64,000 bases of DNA, taken from Corynebacterium sanguinis. Lineage in GTDB: Bacteria; Actinomycetota; Actinomycetes; Mycobacteriales; Mycobacteriaceae. The stretch is from positions 1,054,001-1,118,000 of the forward strand of contig NZ_CP038157.1 in the NCBI RefSeq assembly GCF_007641235.1, given 5' to 3'. The position numbers and the translations under genes were made by a program. Positions 1 to 9,359 of this stretch are shown here, one piece after another (position 1 is the stretch's first letter; each line of letters starts with the position of its first letter). The notes under the pieces were generated by a model. It had not been told where the DNA came from. It saw only the letters and a list, made by a program, of their open reading frames with translations, and searched no databases.

Positions 1-613
1 CTGCCCGTCACGGGCGCTGGTGCACGAATCCATCGCCGACGAGTTTCTCGCCCTCGGGGTAGAGCGGGTCAAGCAGATCAAGACCGGCAACCCCCTGGAT
101 ACGGACGTGCAAATGGGCGCTCAGGCGTCGCAGGAGCAGATGGGCAAGATCACCAGCTACCTCAAGCTCGGTCCGGAGGAGGGTGCGGAGACGCTCACCG
201 GGGGCAACATCAACCGCATCGAGGGCCTGGAAGGAGGCTTCTATATTGAGCCGACGGTGTTCAAGGGCACCAACGACATGACCATCTTCCAGGAAGAAAT
301 CTTCGGGCCGGTGTTGTCGGTGGCTACGTTCTTCGATTTCGACGAGGCGATCCGGATTGCGAACGACACGATCTACGGCCTCGGTGCGGGTGTGTGGTCG
401 CGCAACGGTACGGTGGCGTACCGCGCCGGGCGCGCGATCAAGGCCGGTCGCGTGTGGGTGAACCAGTACCACTCCTACCCGGCGCACGCGGCATTCGGCG
501 GGTACAAGCAGTCTGGTATCGGCCGGGAGAACCACCTGATGATGCTGAACCACTACCAGCAGACGAAAAACCTGCTTGTTAGCTACGCGGACCAGCCGAC
601 GGGACTGTTCTAA
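1..613 (+). CDS. Aldehyde dehydrogenase, C-terminal part (gene begins before the window)
   Basis: NAD(P)-dependent oxidation of an aldehyde to its acid. The frame is open from the first bases and starts with residues [10 protein letters not shown], which in the acetaldehyde/AldB-type family lie directly after the catalytic cysteine, so the nucleophile is just outside the window. The 204 visible codons hold the end of the catalytic domain ([20 protein letters not shown]) and the C-terminal oligomerisation tail ([16 protein letters not shown]), ending at TAA. It lies upstream of the dnaK operon on the same strand, as ald does in C. glutamicum (recalled synteny). The exact substrate cannot be read from this fragment; acetaldehyde is the likeliest. 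Confidence 0.9.
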   Translation, partial: CPSRALVHESIADEFLALGVERVKQIKTGNPLDTDVQMGAQASQEQMGKITSYLKLGPEEGAETLTGGNINRIEGLEGGFYIEPTVFKGTNDMTIFQEEIFGPVLSVATFFDFDEAIRIANDTIYGLGAGVWSRNGTVAYRAGRAIKAGRVWVNQYHSYPAHAAFGGYKQSGIGRENHLMMLNHYQQTKNLLVSYADQPTGLF

Positions 614-676
614 ACGCCTCTAACCGCCGAGCCGTTCGGTCCGTTGGGCGCCGGCAATAAAGATTTTTCCGGCTGC

Positions 677-706
677 GGGAACAAATCCTCTGGGCGCCCT
701 GTTAGA
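677..706 (+). promoter_or_regulatory. Candidate SigH-type heat-shock promoter of dnaK
   Basis: GGAA at 678-681 and GTT at 701-703 are separated by 19 bases, matching the corynebacterial/mycobacterial SigH pattern GGAA-N18-20-GTT. The HspR operator begins 7 bases after the GTT, so repressor and promoter would overlap the transcription start. The motif match is seen directly; its use by SigH is inferred from the family. Confidence 0.6.
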
Positions 707-709
707 TAG

Positions 710-730
710 CTTGAGTGTGATCAACTCAAG
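710..730 (+). promoter_or_regulatory. HAIR operator (HspR-binding inverted repeat) at dnaK
   Basis: CTTGAGT (710-716), seven bases, ACTCAAG (724-730): a perfect match to the HspR-associated inverted repeat CTTGAGT-N7-ACTCAAG. HspR is encoded at the end of the same operon, giving autoregulation. The site also overlaps the -35 region of a second promoter whose -10 would be TATACT at 748-753. Confidence 0.92.
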
Positions 731-747
731 GTTCTGAGTCTGGTATG

Positions 748-784
748 TATACTGGGGTCAGAAGTTGAGTCAAGCGCATTCAAC
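748..784 (+). promoter_or_regulatory. Housekeeping-type -10 and a second, weaker HAIR-like site
   Basis: TATACT at 748-753 is a good -10 element for a vegetative promoter. Just downstream, TTGAGT (765-770), seven bases, ATTCAA (778-783) forms a second HAIR-like inverted repeat with one mismatch in the core. A degenerate second HspR site inside the leader would tighten repression of both promoters. Confidence 0.5.
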
Positions 785-818
785 TTAGGAACAAACTCTA
801 TCTAACAAGGAGACTTAC

Positions 819-2672
819 ATGTCACGTGCAGTAGGCATCGACCTCGGTACCACCAACTCCGTCGTCGCGGTACTTGAGGGCGGCGACCCCGTCGTCATCG
901 CCAACTCCGAGGGTTCGCGTACCACCCCGTCGGTTGTCGCTTTTGCCAAGAACGGCGAGGTGCTCGTTGGCCAGTCGGCAAAGAACCAGGCTGTGACCAA
1001 CGTCGATCGCACCATCCGTTCCGTCAAGCGCCACATGGGCGAGGACTGGACGGTTGACATCGACGACAAGAAGTACACCCCGCAGGAGATTTCCGCCCGC
1101 ACGCTGATGAAGCTCAAGCGCGACGCGGAGGCCTACCTCGGCGATGAGGTGACCGACGCCGTCATTACCGTCCCGGCGTACTTCGAGGACGCCCAGCGCC
1201 AGGCCACGAAGGAAGCCGGCCAGATCGCGGGCCTCAACGTCCTGCGCATCGTCAACGAGCCCACCGCAGCGGCTCTGGCCTACGGCCTGGAGAAGTCCGA
1301 CAAGGAACAGACCATCCTCGTCTTCGACCTGGGCGGCGGCACCTTCGACGTGTCCCTGCTCGAGATCGGTGACGGCGTCGTCGAGGTGCTCGCCACCGCC
1401 GGTGACAACGAGCTCGGTGGCGATGACTGGGATCAGCGCATCGTTGACTGGCTCGTCGATAAGTTCAAGGCCCAAAACGGCATTGACCTGACCAAGGACA
1501 AGATGGCCCTGCAGCGCCTGCGCGAGGCCGCGGAGAAGGCCAAGATCGAGCTGTCCTCGCAGCAGCAGTCCTCCATCAACCTGCCTTACATCACCGTCGA
1601 CGCGGAGAAGAACCCGCTGTTCCTCGACGAGACGCTCACGCGCACCGAGTTCCAGAAGATCACTTCTGACCTGCTCGACCGCACGAAGGCGCCGTTCAAC
1701 CAGGTGATTAAGGACGCCGGCATGTCCGTCGGCGACATTGATCAGGTGGTCCTCGTCGGCGGCTCGACCCGTATGCCCGCCGTCGCTGACCTGGTTAAGG
1801 AGCTCTCCGGCAAGGACGCCAACAAGGGTGTTAACCCGGACGAGGTCGTCGCTGTCGGCGCTGCCCTGCAGGCCGGCGTCCTGCGCGGCGATGTCAAGGA
1901 CGTGCTGCTTCTCGACGTCACCCCGCTCTCGCTCGGCATCGAGACCAAGGGTGGCGTGATGACCAAGCTCATCGAGCGCAACACCACGATCCCGACGAAG
2001 CGCTCGGAGACCTTCACCACCGCTGAGGACAACCAGCCCTCGGTGCAGATCCAGGTCTTCCAGGGCGAGCGTGAAATCGCCTCCGCGAACACGCTGCTCG
2101 GCTCCTTCGAGCTCGGTGGCATCGCACCGGCACCGCGCGGCGTGCCGCAGATCGAGGTCACCTTCGATATCGACGCCAACGGCATCGTCTCCGTGTCCGC
2201 CAAGGACAAGGGAACCGGCAAGGAAAACACCATTACCATCCAGGATGGTTCCAAGCTGTCCCAGGAGGACATTGATCGCATGATCAAGGACGCCGAGGCT
2301 CACGCCGACGAGGACCGCAAGCGCCGCGAGGAGCAGGAGACCCGCAACAACGCGGAGACCATGGCGTACCAGACCCGCAAGTTCATGGACGAGAACACCG
2401 ACAAGCTGCCGGAGGACCTCAAGACCCGCGTCAGCGCCGCAGCCGACGAGGTCGACGAGGCGCTCAAGGGCGACGACCTGGAGGCAATCAAGTCCGCGGT
2501 GGAGAAGCTCACCACCGAGTCCCAGGAGCTGGGCAAGGCTCTCTACGAGGCCGAGGCCAACTCCGGTGCCACCCAGGCTGACGTCCCGGCCGACGACAAC
2601 GTCGTCGATGCAGAGGTCGTCGAGGACGACGCCGAGGAGACCGGCACCACCGGCGACTCCGACAACAAGTGA
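819..2672 (+). CDS. dnaK: Chaperone protein DnaK (Hsp70)
   Basis: Cytosolic ATP-dependent chaperone; with DnaJ and GrpE it binds and refolds exposed hydrophobic segments, and in actinobacteria it also acts as co-repressor with HspR. The 617-residue protein has the Hsp70 nucleotide-binding domain (GIDLGTTNS at residue 6, [12 protein letters not shown] near 170, [12 protein letters not shown] near 312), a substrate-binding domain from about 365, and an acidic C-terminal tail (residues about 585-617). The start is fixed by the ribosome site AAGGAG seven bases before ATG. It is the first gene of dnaK-grpE-dnaJ-hspR, preceded by SigH-like and HspR sites. Length and motifs are typical. Confidence 0.99.
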   Translation: MSRAVGIDLGTTNSVVAVLEGGDPVVIANSEGSRTTPSVVAFAKNGEVLVGQSAKNQAVTNVDRTIRSVKRHMGEDWTVDIDDKKYTPQEISARTLMKLKRDAEAYLGDEVTDAVITVPAYFEDAQRQATKEAGQIAGLNVLRIVNEPTAAALAYGLEKSDKEQTILVFDLGGGTFDVSLLEIGDGVVEVLATAGDNELGGDDWDQRIVDWLVDKFKAQNGIDLTKDKMALQRLREAAEKAKIELSSQQQSSINLPYITVDAEKNPLFLDETLTRTEFQKITSDLLDRTKAPFNQVIKDAGMSVGDIDQVVLVGGSTRMPAVADLVKELSGKDANKGVNPDEVVAVGAALQAGVLRGDVKDVLLLDVTPLSLGIETKGGVMTKLIERNTTIPTKRSETFTTAEDNQPSVQIQVFQGEREIASANTLLGSFELGGIAPAPRGVPQIEVTFDIDANGIVSVSAKDKGTGKENTITIQDGSKLSQEDIDRMIKDAEAHADEDRKRREEQETRNNAETMAYQTRKFMDENTDKLPEDLKTRVSAAADEVDEALKGDDLEAIKSAVEKLTTESQELGKALYEAEANSGATQADVPADDNVVDAEVVEDDAEETGTTGDSDNK

Positions 2673-2684
2673 AGGACGTAACTG

Positions 2685-3353
2685 ATGACGAACCCGACCA
2701 ACTCTCAGATGCCGGATGACCCCGGCGCTCCAGAGAACACGGACGAGCAGTACGTCTCCCCCGACCAGGCTGAGACCCTGGCGGACGAGGCGGCTGAGTC
2801 CGCGGCGCTCGATGCGGACGAGGACCCCCTCGAGGACATCACCGACGCCGAGATCGAGGACGCTCTGGCGAGCGAGGTCAACCCGGATGCCGACGGTGAC
2901 GGAGTGATCTCGGAAACCGAGCTCAAGCTCGCGGAGCGCACCGAAGACTTGCAGCGGGTGAGCGCCGAGTACGCGAACTACCGGCGCCGCACCGAGCGCG
3001 AGCGTGGCCAGATCGCCGAGCAGGCGAAAGCGCGCGTGCTCTCCGACATGCTGCCGCTTCTCGATGACCTCGACCTCGCCGAGCAGCACGGCGACCTCAA
3101 TGAAGGTCCGCTGAAAGTGTTCGCGGACAAGTTCCGCTCCGCGCTCGGCAGCCACAAGGTCGTCGCCTTCGGAGAGGAAGGCGAGGACTTCGACCCGGAA
3201 ATCCACGAGGCGGTACAGGACCTCTCCGAGGGCGACACGAAGGTTCTCGGGACCGTGCTGCGCAGGGGATACCGCGTCGGCGACCGGCTCGTGCGCAACG
3301 CCATGGTCATCATCACCGACCCGGCCGACCCAGCTAGCGGCACTGGAGTTTAA
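2685..3353 (+). CDS. grpE: Nucleotide exchange factor GrpE
   Basis: Releases ADP from DnaK. The 222-residue protein has an unusually long acidic N-terminus (residues about 1-75, rich in Asp/Glu), then the coiled-coil helix ([21 protein letters not shown]) and the C-terminal beta domain ending in the GrpE signature [17 protein letters not shown]. It begins 12 bases after dnaK, with AAGGA at 2673-2677 as ribosome site, so the two are co-transcribed. The remaining 145 bases to dnaJ hold a long-range stem-loop. Confidence 0.98.
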   Translation: MTNPTNSQMPDDPGAPENTDEQYVSPDQAETLADEAAESAALDADEDPLEDITDAEIEDALASEVNPDADGDGVISETELKLAERTEDLQRVSAEYANYRRRTERERGQIAEQAKARVLSDMLPLLDDLDLAEQHGDLNEGPLKVFADKFRSALGSHKVVAFGEEGEDFDPEIHEAVQDLSEGDTKVLGTVLRRGYRVGDRLVRNAMVIITDPADPASGTGV

Positions 3354-3377
3354 CCCCTCCACTTAAAGGGTTGAGAT

Positions 3378-3422
3378 GGCCGGGGACTGAGGACACGCCA
3401 ACGCGGGGCCTTATCCCCGGCC
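3378..3422 (+). other. Stem-loop between grpE and dnaJ
   Basis: GGCCGGGGA (3378-3386) is exactly complementary to TCCCCGGCC (3414-3422), a 9-bp GC-rich stem with a 27-base loop. No T-run follows, so it is not a standard intrinsic terminator; a processing or partial-attenuation site that sets the grpE:dnaJ ratio is possible. The pairing is seen; the role is inference. Confidence 0.45.
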
Positions 3423-3498
3423 TTCATCACGATTAGATTCAACGAAAACTACTTAGCCCCAACACACACAAACTGATCACGTGAAAGGAGGGTGTGAC

Positions 3499-4692
3499 AT
3501 GGCGATGCAGCAGGACTGGGTGAACAAGGACTACTACGGCGACCTCGGCGTCTCATCGACGGCGAGCGCCGCTGACATTAAAAAGGCGTACCGCAAGCTC
3601 GCGCGCGAGAACCACCCTGACAGCAACCCCGGTAACAAGTCAGCGGAGGAAAAATTCAAGCGCGTAGCCGAGGCGTACGACGTCATCGGCGACGAGGCGA
3701 AGCGCAAAGAGTACGACGAGTTGAAATCTATGGTGAACTCCGGCGGCTTCGGCCGCTTCGGAGGGGCAGGAGGCTCGGGCTTCCCGGGCGGGTTTCGCTC
3801 CACGTCGACGCAAGACTTCGACCTCGGCGACATCTTCGGATCAGCCGCATCTCGTGGACAAGCTGGAGACAGCGGCCTTGGTGATATCTTCGGTGGCTTC
3901 TTTAACCGCGGCGGCGCTGCTGGCAGGAATGCTCGGCCGACGCGGGGGGCCGACGTCGAAACGGAAATAACCCTCGACTTCCGCGAGGCGGCGAAGGGCA
4001 CCACCATCCCGGTGGAGCTCACCGGCGACGCGCCCTGCACCACCTGCCACGGCTCCGGTTCGAAGTCGGGCACGACAACGACGTGTTCGCAGTGCTCGGG
4101 CTCCGGTTACCTCCGCGAGAACAGCGGAGCATTCGGCATGGCGCGGCCCTGCCCGCACTGCGGCGGTACGGGCGAGATCATCGAGGACCCGTGCACCACA
4201 TGCGCGGGCACGGGAACCGTGCGCCGCACCAGGTCCATTACGGTACGCATCCCGCCGGGGGTTATCGACGGCCAAAAGGTGCGCCTCGCCGGCCAGGGCG
4301 AGGCGGGCCCGAACGGCACGCCGGCGGGAGACCTGTTCGTCTCCGTCAACGTGCGCCCGGATCCCGTGTTCACGCGCACCGGCGACGACCTTGAGGTCAC
4401 CGTGCCGGTAAGTTTCAGCGAGCTCGCGCTCGGCGGAACCGTCACCGTACCGACGCTCGACAACCCGGTGAAGGTCAAGGTGCCGGGCAACACTCCGAAC
4501 GGCCGGACGCTGAGGGTCAAGGGCCGCGGGGTGCCCAAGAAGTCGGGCACCGCGGGGGATTTGCTGGTGACCGTGGAAGTGGCGGTCCCGTCCACTCTGG
4601 ATGCGGCCGCAACCTCCGCCCTGCGCGCCTACGCGCAAGCCGAGAAGGATTCCGGCTTCGACCCGCGCGCCGGGTGGGCCGGGCTGAAGTAA
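3499..4692 (+). CDS. dnaJ: Chaperone protein DnaJ (Hsp40, type I)
   Basis: Stimulates DnaK ATPase and delivers substrates. The J domain is at residues about 10-75 with the essential HPD (ENHPDSNPG), followed by a Gly/Phe-rich linker ([17 protein letters not shown]), four zinc-binding repeats ([32 protein letters not shown]) and the C-terminal substrate domain. I place the start at ATG 3499, eight bases after the ribosome site AAAGGAGG (3484-3491); a longer reading from GTG 3481 would translate that ribosome site. Length 397 residues. It is the DnaJ1 type linked to the dnaK operon. Confidence 0.98.
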   Translation: MAMQQDWVNKDYYGDLGVSSTASAADIKKAYRKLARENHPDSNPGNKSAEEKFKRVAEAYDVIGDEAKRKEYDELKSMVNSGGFGRFGGAGGSGFPGGFRSTSTQDFDLGDIFGSAASRGQAGDSGLGDIFGGFFNRGGAAGRNARPTRGADVETEITLDFREAAKGTTIPVELTGDAPCTTCHGSGSKSGTTTTCSQCSGSGYLRENSGAFGMARPCPHCGGTGEIIEDPCTTCAGTGTVRRTRSITVRIPPGVIDGQKVRLAGQGEAGPNGTPAGDLFVSVNVRPDPVFTRTGDDLEVTVPVSFSELALGGTVTVPTLDNPVKVKVPGNTPNGRTLRVKGRGVPKKSGTAGDLLVTVEVAVPSTLDAAATSALRAYAQAEKDSGFDPRAGWAGLK

Positions 4693-4716
4693 GCGGAAGG
4701 GGGGTGTCAATCTACG

Positions 4717-5103
4717 GTGGCTTACCACAACAATGACCAGGAGTATTACGTCATCTCGGTCGCCGCGGAGCTGACCGGGATGCACGCGCAAACGCTGCGC
4801 ACCTACGACCGGATGGGGTTGGTGACGCCGATGCGCACCAGCGGTGGTGGCCGGCGCTACTCGCGCCGCGACATCACCCTGCTGCGCCGCATCCAGTACT
4901 TGTCGCAGGAAAAAGGCGTGAACCTCGCGGGTATCAAGACAATCATCGAGCTCACCAGCCAGATCGAGCAGCTGCAGGAGGAAAACGACGAGCTGCGCAA
5001 GCGCGCCGAGTTTGCTTCTCGACGCGGCGGGGAACTCGTTCACGTGCCGCGCTCAACCGCGATCGTGGCGTGGGATCCGTCGATGCGCCGCCGCCGGCGT
5101 TAA
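4717..5103 (+). CDS. hspR: Heat-shock repressor HspR (MerR family)
   Basis: Autorepressor that binds HAIR sites upstream of dnaK and clpB, with DnaK as co-repressor in actinobacteria. The 128-residue protein has a MerR winged-helix domain (VISVAAELTGMHAQTLRTYD at residues about 12-31, then GGGRRYSRRDI) and a C-terminal coiled coil (IEQLQEENDELRKRAE). The start is GTG at 4717; a G-rich ribosome site (GGAAGGGGGG) lies at about 4694-4703. It closes the heat-shock operon, 24 bases after dnaJ, and is followed by a strong bidirectional terminator. Both HAIR operators it should bind are present in this window. Confidence 0.96.
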   Translation: MAYHNNDQEYYVISVAAELTGMHAQTLRTYDRMGLVTPMRTSGGGRRYSRRDITLLRRIQYLSQEKGVNLAGIKTIIELTSQIEQLQEENDELRKRAEFASRRGGELVHVPRSTAIVAWDPSMRRRRR

Positions 5104-5109
5104 GGGCAT

Positions 5110-5147
5110 AAAAAAACTGCACCGGGATGATCCCGGTGCAGTTTTTT
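5110..5147. terminator. Bidirectional intrinsic terminator
   Basis: ACTGCACCGGGA (5116-5127), a TGA loop, and TCCCGGTGCAGT (5131-5142) form a perfect 12-bp stem flanked by A-run and T-run, so it serves both hspR (+) and the converging gene on the minus strand. Confidence 0.95.
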
Positions 5148-5157
5148 GTGTTAGTGC

Positions 5158-5958
5158 TTAGCGGTTTGCAGGGCGAACAACCTGCTTCTCGTCGCGGTTG
5201 AGCACGGAGCGAGCACCAGCGGCACCAGCGAAAGCGGAGATCAGTGCGCCGATGATCAGGCCGGCGAAGGTCCACCAGGAGCCAGCGGCAACCTCGGGGG
5301 CAACTTCCTGAACGGTCTGCTGAGCCTGCTGTGCAGCCTCCTGTGCGGTCTGCTGAGCCTGCTGTGCAGCGTTCTGAGCCTCCTGCGGGTCGACAGCATC
5401 CTGAGCTGCCTGAGCGTCCTGGGAGTTAACGCTCACGGCGTTGCCAGCGGACTGAGCAACGGTGCCGAGTGCGGAACCGAGGCCGCCGACGACGGAAGCA
5501 CCGAGCCAGCCGGTGAGAACCAGAGCGGCGATAAGGGAGGTGGCCCATGCGGCGAAGCCGTGGAAGAAGCCAGCGCGCACGCCGAGTGCACCGGCGACGT
5601 AGCCAGCTGCAGCGAAGGCGATGGCCAGGGAGATCACGGTGAAGACGCCGGTTGCTGCAGCGGAGGAGCCCTGCAGACCCATTGCTGCGGCGCCGACGCC
5701 GAGCAGGATCATGAGGCCGAGGAAGGTCACCACGCCAGCGAAGATCGCGCCCCAGGACACGTTGCCGTTGGAGACGTCGGTGGCGTCGGTGCCGATCCAG
5801 GCCTCCTGGCCGGTGGTGTCGTTATCAGCTGCGGTGGTCTCGGTCTCGTATGCGTGAGACTCGGAGCCAGCCGGTGCCTGGCCGGTAGCGCGGCGAGTGG
5901 TGGTCTGGCGCACGCGTGCGACGCGACCGGTCTCGTTCGGGTTCTGCGGTGTAGTCAT
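5158..5958 (-). CDS. Ala/Gln-rich membrane protein of unknown function
   Basis: Unrecognised 266-residue protein. Hydrophilic N-terminus (residues 1-65, Thr-rich), then four likely membrane segments: about 68-92 (AIFAGVVTFLGLMILLGVGAA), 98-122, 128-150 and a last one at about 232-252 (WTFAGLIIGALISAFAGAAG). Between segments 3 and 4 lies a low-complexity region of repeated AQQAQQTAQEA/AQQAQQTVQE units (about 185-218), likely a flexible or coiled extracytoplasmic loop. The start is supported by GAAAGG upstream. It stands alone between the hspR terminator and pqo. The family is common in corynebacteria and often linked with envelope stress, but that is only an impression. Confidence 0.75.
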   Translation of the reverse strand: MTTPQNPNETGRVARVRQTTTRRATGQAPAGSESHAYETETTAADNDTTGQEAWIGTDATDVSNGNVSWGAIFAGVVTFLGLMILLGVGAAAMGLQGSSAAATGVFTVISLAIAFAAAGYVAGALGVRAGFFHGFAAWATSLIAALVLTGWLGASVVGGLGSALGTVAQSAGNAVSVNSQDAQAAQDAVDPQEAQNAAQQAQQTAQEAAQQAQQTVQEVAPEVAAGSWWTFAGLIIGALISAFAGAAGARSVLNRDEKQVVRPANR

Positions 5959-6068
5959 GTTGAAAACAACCTTTCATTTCAATTGTGAACAAAATGCGTC
6001 CTTTAATTAAGTTACAGGCAAACCACAGGCGCACGTGTTCCGATTGGATAACAAAACATTCATATTGT

Positions 6069-6080
6069 GGTTACGTAACC
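6069..6080. promoter_or_regulatory. 12-bp palindrome between a membrane gene and pqo
   Basis: GGTTACGTAACC is perfectly self-complementary and ends one base before the pqo stop codon. It could be an operator for the membrane-protein gene (on the minus strand, about 110 bases downstream) or an end-of-gene site; no regulator is assigned. Confidence 0.3.
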
Positions 6081-6081
6081 T

Positions 6082-7842
6082 CTACGGCTTAACAATCGCG
6101 GTCGCCGCGCCAATCTGACGAATGTTGCGCCGGGCCAGGTTCACCATGCGGCCCACGCCGCCGTCGAGGACGGTCTTCACGCTGGCCGTTGTGAATCCCT
6201 TGAGCATGTCCCAGCTGATGTCCGGCGGCAGAGACAGCGCGTCGGGGTCTGTGACGATGTCGACCAGCGCGGGGCCGTCGTGGGTGAGGGCGTTGACAAG
6301 CGCTTGCTTGAGGTCGGAGGGGTCTTCGACCCGGAAGGACTTTATGCCAACGCCTTCGGCGATGGCGGCGAAGTTGACCTGTTCGTGGTCGGTCTGGAAA
6401 TCGGGGAAGCCTTCGACGATCATCTCGAGTTTCACCATGCCGAGCGAGGAGTTGTTGAACACAACCGTTTTAATCGGCAGGTTGTGCAGCTTCACGGTCA
6501 GAAGCTCGCCGAGCAGCATGCTCAAGCCGCCGTCGCCCGACCAGGAGATCACCTGCCTGTCCGGGTTGGCCGCCTGGATACCGATCGCCATGGGCAGCGC
6601 GTTAGCCATGGTGCCGTGCAGGTAGGAGGCGTGCTCCGCGCGGCGGCCGTTGGGGGTGAAGTAGCGCGAGGACCACACGTTGCACATGCCGGTATCGACG
6701 GTGATGATCGCGTCGTCGGCGGCGACCTCGTCGAGTACGGACGCGGCGAACTCCGGGTGGATCGGGGTGCGCGATTCGCGCGCCGGGGTGGTGTACTTGC
6801 TCACCACGTCCTCGAGCAGTGCCGCGTGGCGGGTGAGCATGCGATCGAGGAAGGAGCGGTCCTCCTTCTCCTCGATGTGGGGCAGGATGTTGTCAATCAC
6901 GCTGGCCACATCGCCCACCACGGGCACCGCTACCTTCGTGCGCCGACCGATGTGCGTGCCGTCGATGTCGATCTGGGCGACGTTTTTGTGTGGCAGCCAC
7001 TCGGTGTACGGGAAATCGGTGCCGACCATAATGAAGAGGTCAGCTTCTTTCGACGCCTCGTAGCAGGCCCCGTAGCCGAGCAGGCCCGACATGCCCACGT
7101 CGAAGGGGTTGTCGTGCGCGATGAACATCTTGCCGCGAAACGAGTGCCCGATGGGGGACTTGATCTTCTCTGCCAGCGCGAAGACCTGCTCGCGGGCGTC
7201 GCGGGCGCCGTAGCCGCAGAACATGGTGACGGTATCGGCCTCGTTGATCGCGCGCACGAGCGCTGCGGCCTCGGCGGGGTCAGGGAAGACGCGCTTGGCT
7301 GTACCGGTGGCATACGTCGAGCTCACCGTGGTGGAGTCGACGACCTCGTCGTTAAACACGTCGCCTGGCACCACCATGACGGATACCCCGCCGCCCGCGA
7401 GGGTGGACTGCAGCGCGTTGTGCAACACGCGCGCGCCCTGGGTGCCCGAGTGCACGACCTCCCGGTAGCCCGAGCATTCCTGGAAGATGTATTCGGGGTG
7501 GGTGGCCTGGAAAAACTCGGACCCGATTTCCAACGACGGGATGTGGGAGGCGATCGCGAGGACCTTCGCCCCGTTGCGGTGCGCCTCGTACAGACCCTGG
7601 ATGAGGTGGGTGTTGCCCGGCCCGCAGGAGGCACCGCACACCGCGAGCTCGCCGGTGGAGAGGGAGTCTGCGGCGGCGGCGAAGGCGGCGGCCTCCTCGT
7701 TGCGGACGTGGATCCATTCGATGCTGGAGGTACGCACGGCATTGGACAGCGGGTTCAGGGAGTCCCCGACGAGCCCGTAAATGCGTTTAACACCGAGGCG
7801 TTCGAGGGTTTCAACAAGCTGCTGGACAAAGTTGGTAACCAT
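6082..7842 (-). CDS. pqo: Pyruvate:quinone oxidoreductase (pyruvate dehydrogenase, quinone)
   Basis: Peripheral-membrane flavoenzyme oxidising pyruvate to acetate and CO2 with quinone as acceptor (PoxB type). The 586-residue protein has an N-terminal thiamine-pyrophosphate PYR domain (IYGLVGDSLNPLSNAVR, with EEAAAFAAAADS), a central FAD-binding domain, and the C-terminal ThDP domain with the GDGG...N motif (SWSGDGGLSMLLGE, then NNSSLGM). I start at ATG 7842 (MVTNFVQQLVETL); the open frame continues upstream but that part lacks family similarity. Acetate made here links functionally to pta-ackA further along. Confidence 0.93.
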   Translation of the reverse strand: MVTNFVQQLVETLERLGVKRIYGLVGDSLNPLSNAVRTSSIEWIHVRNEEAAAFAAAADSLSTGELAVCGASCGPGNTHLIQGLYEAHRNGAKVLAIASHIPSLEIGSEFFQATHPEYIFQECSGYREVVHSGTQGARVLHNALQSTLAGGGVSVMVVPGDVFNDEVVDSTTVSSTYATGTAKRVFPDPAEAAALVRAINEADTVTMFCGYGARDAREQVFALAEKIKSPIGHSFRGKMFIAHDNPFDVGMSGLLGYGACYEASKEADLFIMVGTDFPYTEWLPHKNVAQIDIDGTHIGRRTKVAVPVVGDVASVIDNILPHIEEKEDRSFLDRMLTRHAALLEDVVSKYTTPARESRTPIHPEFAASVLDEVAADDAIITVDTGMCNVWSSRYFTPNGRRAEHASYLHGTMANALPMAIGIQAANPDRQVISWSGDGGLSMLLGELLTVKLHNLPIKTVVFNNSSLGMVKLEMIVEGFPDFQTDHEQVNFAAIAEGVGIKSFRVEDPSDLKQALVNALTHDGPALVDIVTDPDALSLPPDISWDMLKGFTTASVKTVLDGGVGRMVNLARRNIRQIGAATAIVKP

Positions 7843-7867
7843 GGTCTGATGATACGGCCGCGCACGC

Positions 7868-9001
7868 TTAGCTGGGCTGGGAAAGGGCCCTGAGCAGCGC
7901 CGGGTCCGTGAAGTATGCGCCGTGGTCGCCGCGCACGCCGTCGACGCGGGTTGCCCCGAACGACTCGGCGGAGGGGGAGTACCCGTGGGCCGCGTCGTGG
8001 CGAAACCGCGTGGCAATGATCGGGTCGTTGTCGGCGTCGGCCACAAACACCTGCGGGTCGGGCCCCACGAGCTCAAGCTTATCGACGCTCGACACCCCAA
8101 CGCCCGGGGAGCCCAACAGCCACAGGTCGTCCACCGCAAGCCCCGGACCCTGGGCCGCGCGGGTCGCCACGACAGTGCCGTAGCTGTGCGACAGCACGGT
8201 CAGCCGCGCGTCGGGGTAGCGCTCGCGCAGCGCGGCCTGGAACTCGGCGAGCGCCACCCCGCCGGTGCGCGCAGCCGAGGGGTCGATGCCGTGGATTACG
8301 CTCGGCGGGGGTTTATACCCCTGCCAGACCACGACGGCGCCTCCCGTGGCGGAGGCGATGGAACGCGCATTGGCCAGTTCAGCGCCGAGTTCCTCGGGCG
8401 CTCCCGTGGATACCCCGGCAACCATCGTGGTCACCCGCGCCGGGTCCACGGTGTCGCCGATGACCACCGTCGTCCCACCAGGGCCCGTCTCCAGCACCAT
8501 CCCGCCGGCGTCGCGGATATCGCGCAGCGTGGCCGCGGGAAGCGTCGGGGCGAGCCGGGCGTCGATGACCTCGATCGGCTCACCGAGGTGGTCTGCCAGC
8601 GTGTCGGCGGGGCCATCCTCCCCGGCGAGCAGGCCGCGCAACGCCCGCGCGGTGTGCAGGTCAAGCAGGTGGGCAATGACGTTGAGCTGGTAGACCAGCT
8701 CGGCGAAGTGGAGGTTGAGCGCAACGTGCGCCAGGGCGTCGAGCTTCTCCTGCGCGCTTGCCGACGACTCCAGGATCACCACGGCGTGCTCAAATAGCGC
8801 CGCCACGGAGAACAGCCGAAGCGCCCAGATCGGGAAGCCGGCTAGGCCGAGGACGGCGGTGGCCCCGGCGAATCCCGTGGCCGCGATCGCCCCGGGCGCC
8901 GCCTCGACGCGGGCTGCCCGGTCCCGGCTCTGCGCCGCTGCGTGCCCGAGCACCATCGCCGCCGCGCGCAGGGCGGCCGGGTTGAGGCGTGGGTTATACA
9001 T
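7868..9001 (-). CDS. Alpha/beta hydrolase, DUF1023 family
   Basis: A predicted serine hydrolase of 377 residues. The N-terminal half (about 1-170) is helical and Ala-rich; the C-terminal half carries the DUF1023 alpha/beta hydrolase core with the nucleophile elbow LSHSYG (near residue 278), then WLLGSPGVGV and a late His in GVRGDHGAYF as candidate catalytic base. This actinobacterial family often has an N-terminal helical region and a small partner encoded just upstream. Here an 8-bp overlap with a 91-residue ORF suggests translational coupling. The substrate is unknown. Confidence 0.8.
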   Translation of the reverse strand: MYNPRLNPAALRAAAMVLGHAAAQSRDRAARVEAAPGAIAATGFAGATAVLGLAGFPIWALRLFSVAALFEHAVVILESSASAQEKLDALAHVALNLHFAELVYQLNVIAHLLDLHTARALRGLLAGEDGPADTLADHLGEPIEVIDARLAPTLPAATLRDIRDAGGMVLETGPGGTTVVIGDTVDPARVTTMVAGVSTGAPEELGAELANARSIASATGGAVVVWQGYKPPPSVIHGIDPSAARTGGVALAEFQAALRERYPDARLTVLSHSYGTVVATRAAQGPGLAVDDLWLLGSPGVGVSSVDKLELVGPDPQVFVADADNDPIIATRFRHDAAHGYSPSAESFGATRVDGVRGDHGAYFTDPALLRALSQPS

Positions 9002-9269
9002 CGCGCGCCTCCTTCAACGTGGCCTTCAACGTGGTGGCGGTATCGGCGTCGACGGCATGGACCCGGTCGGCGAAGGTGGCGATCGCGCTGCAGCGGGTTG
9101 CGGCGGCGTTGAGGTGGGCGTCGATAAGCATGTGGGCGCTTGCTTGGAAGCGCTCAAGGGCCACCGCGGTGAGGCCTGCAGGCAGGCTCGTGCGGGGCAG
9201 GGGAGTGAACGGCGGGAGTGCGGTGCGTGCGGTGTCGGCGGTGTCGGTGTTGAGTTCGATGTAATTCAT
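8994..9269 (-). CDS. Small helical protein upstream of the DUF1023 hydrolase
   Basis: An unrecognised 91-residue protein (MNYIELNTDTADTARTAL...). It is predicted largely helical, with Ala-rich stretches at residues about 40-90 and no Trp-X-Gly motif, so it only loosely resembles WXG100-type partners. The start ATG 9269 is preferred over an upstream in-frame reading because only this one follows a plausible initiation region and gives a family-like size. Its stop overlaps the start of the hydrolase by 8 bases, so the pair is probably one transcription and function unit. Confidence 0.6.
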   Translation of the reverse strand: MNYIELNTDTADTARTALPPFTPLPRTSLPAGLTAVALERFQASAHMLIDAHLNAAATRCSAIATFADRVHAVDADTATTLKATLKEARDV

Positions 9270-9359
9270 AGGCGCAGATATACCGGCGGTAGGTCGAAGC
9301 ACAACCGCGCATGCGCCCGGCTGTGGATAACCCCGGGTTATCCACATACTCTTGAGCTT

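Noticed and set aside
822..3362. A very long open frame antisense to dnaK and grpE (846 codons)
   Set aside because: High-GC codon bias keeps the antisense frame open; the dnaK and grpE readings are unmistakable and the antisense product has no domain-like pattern.
6280..7893. A long plus-strand frame antisense to pqo
   Set aside because: Shadow of the pqo reading; low-complexity Val/Gly/Arg-rich product.
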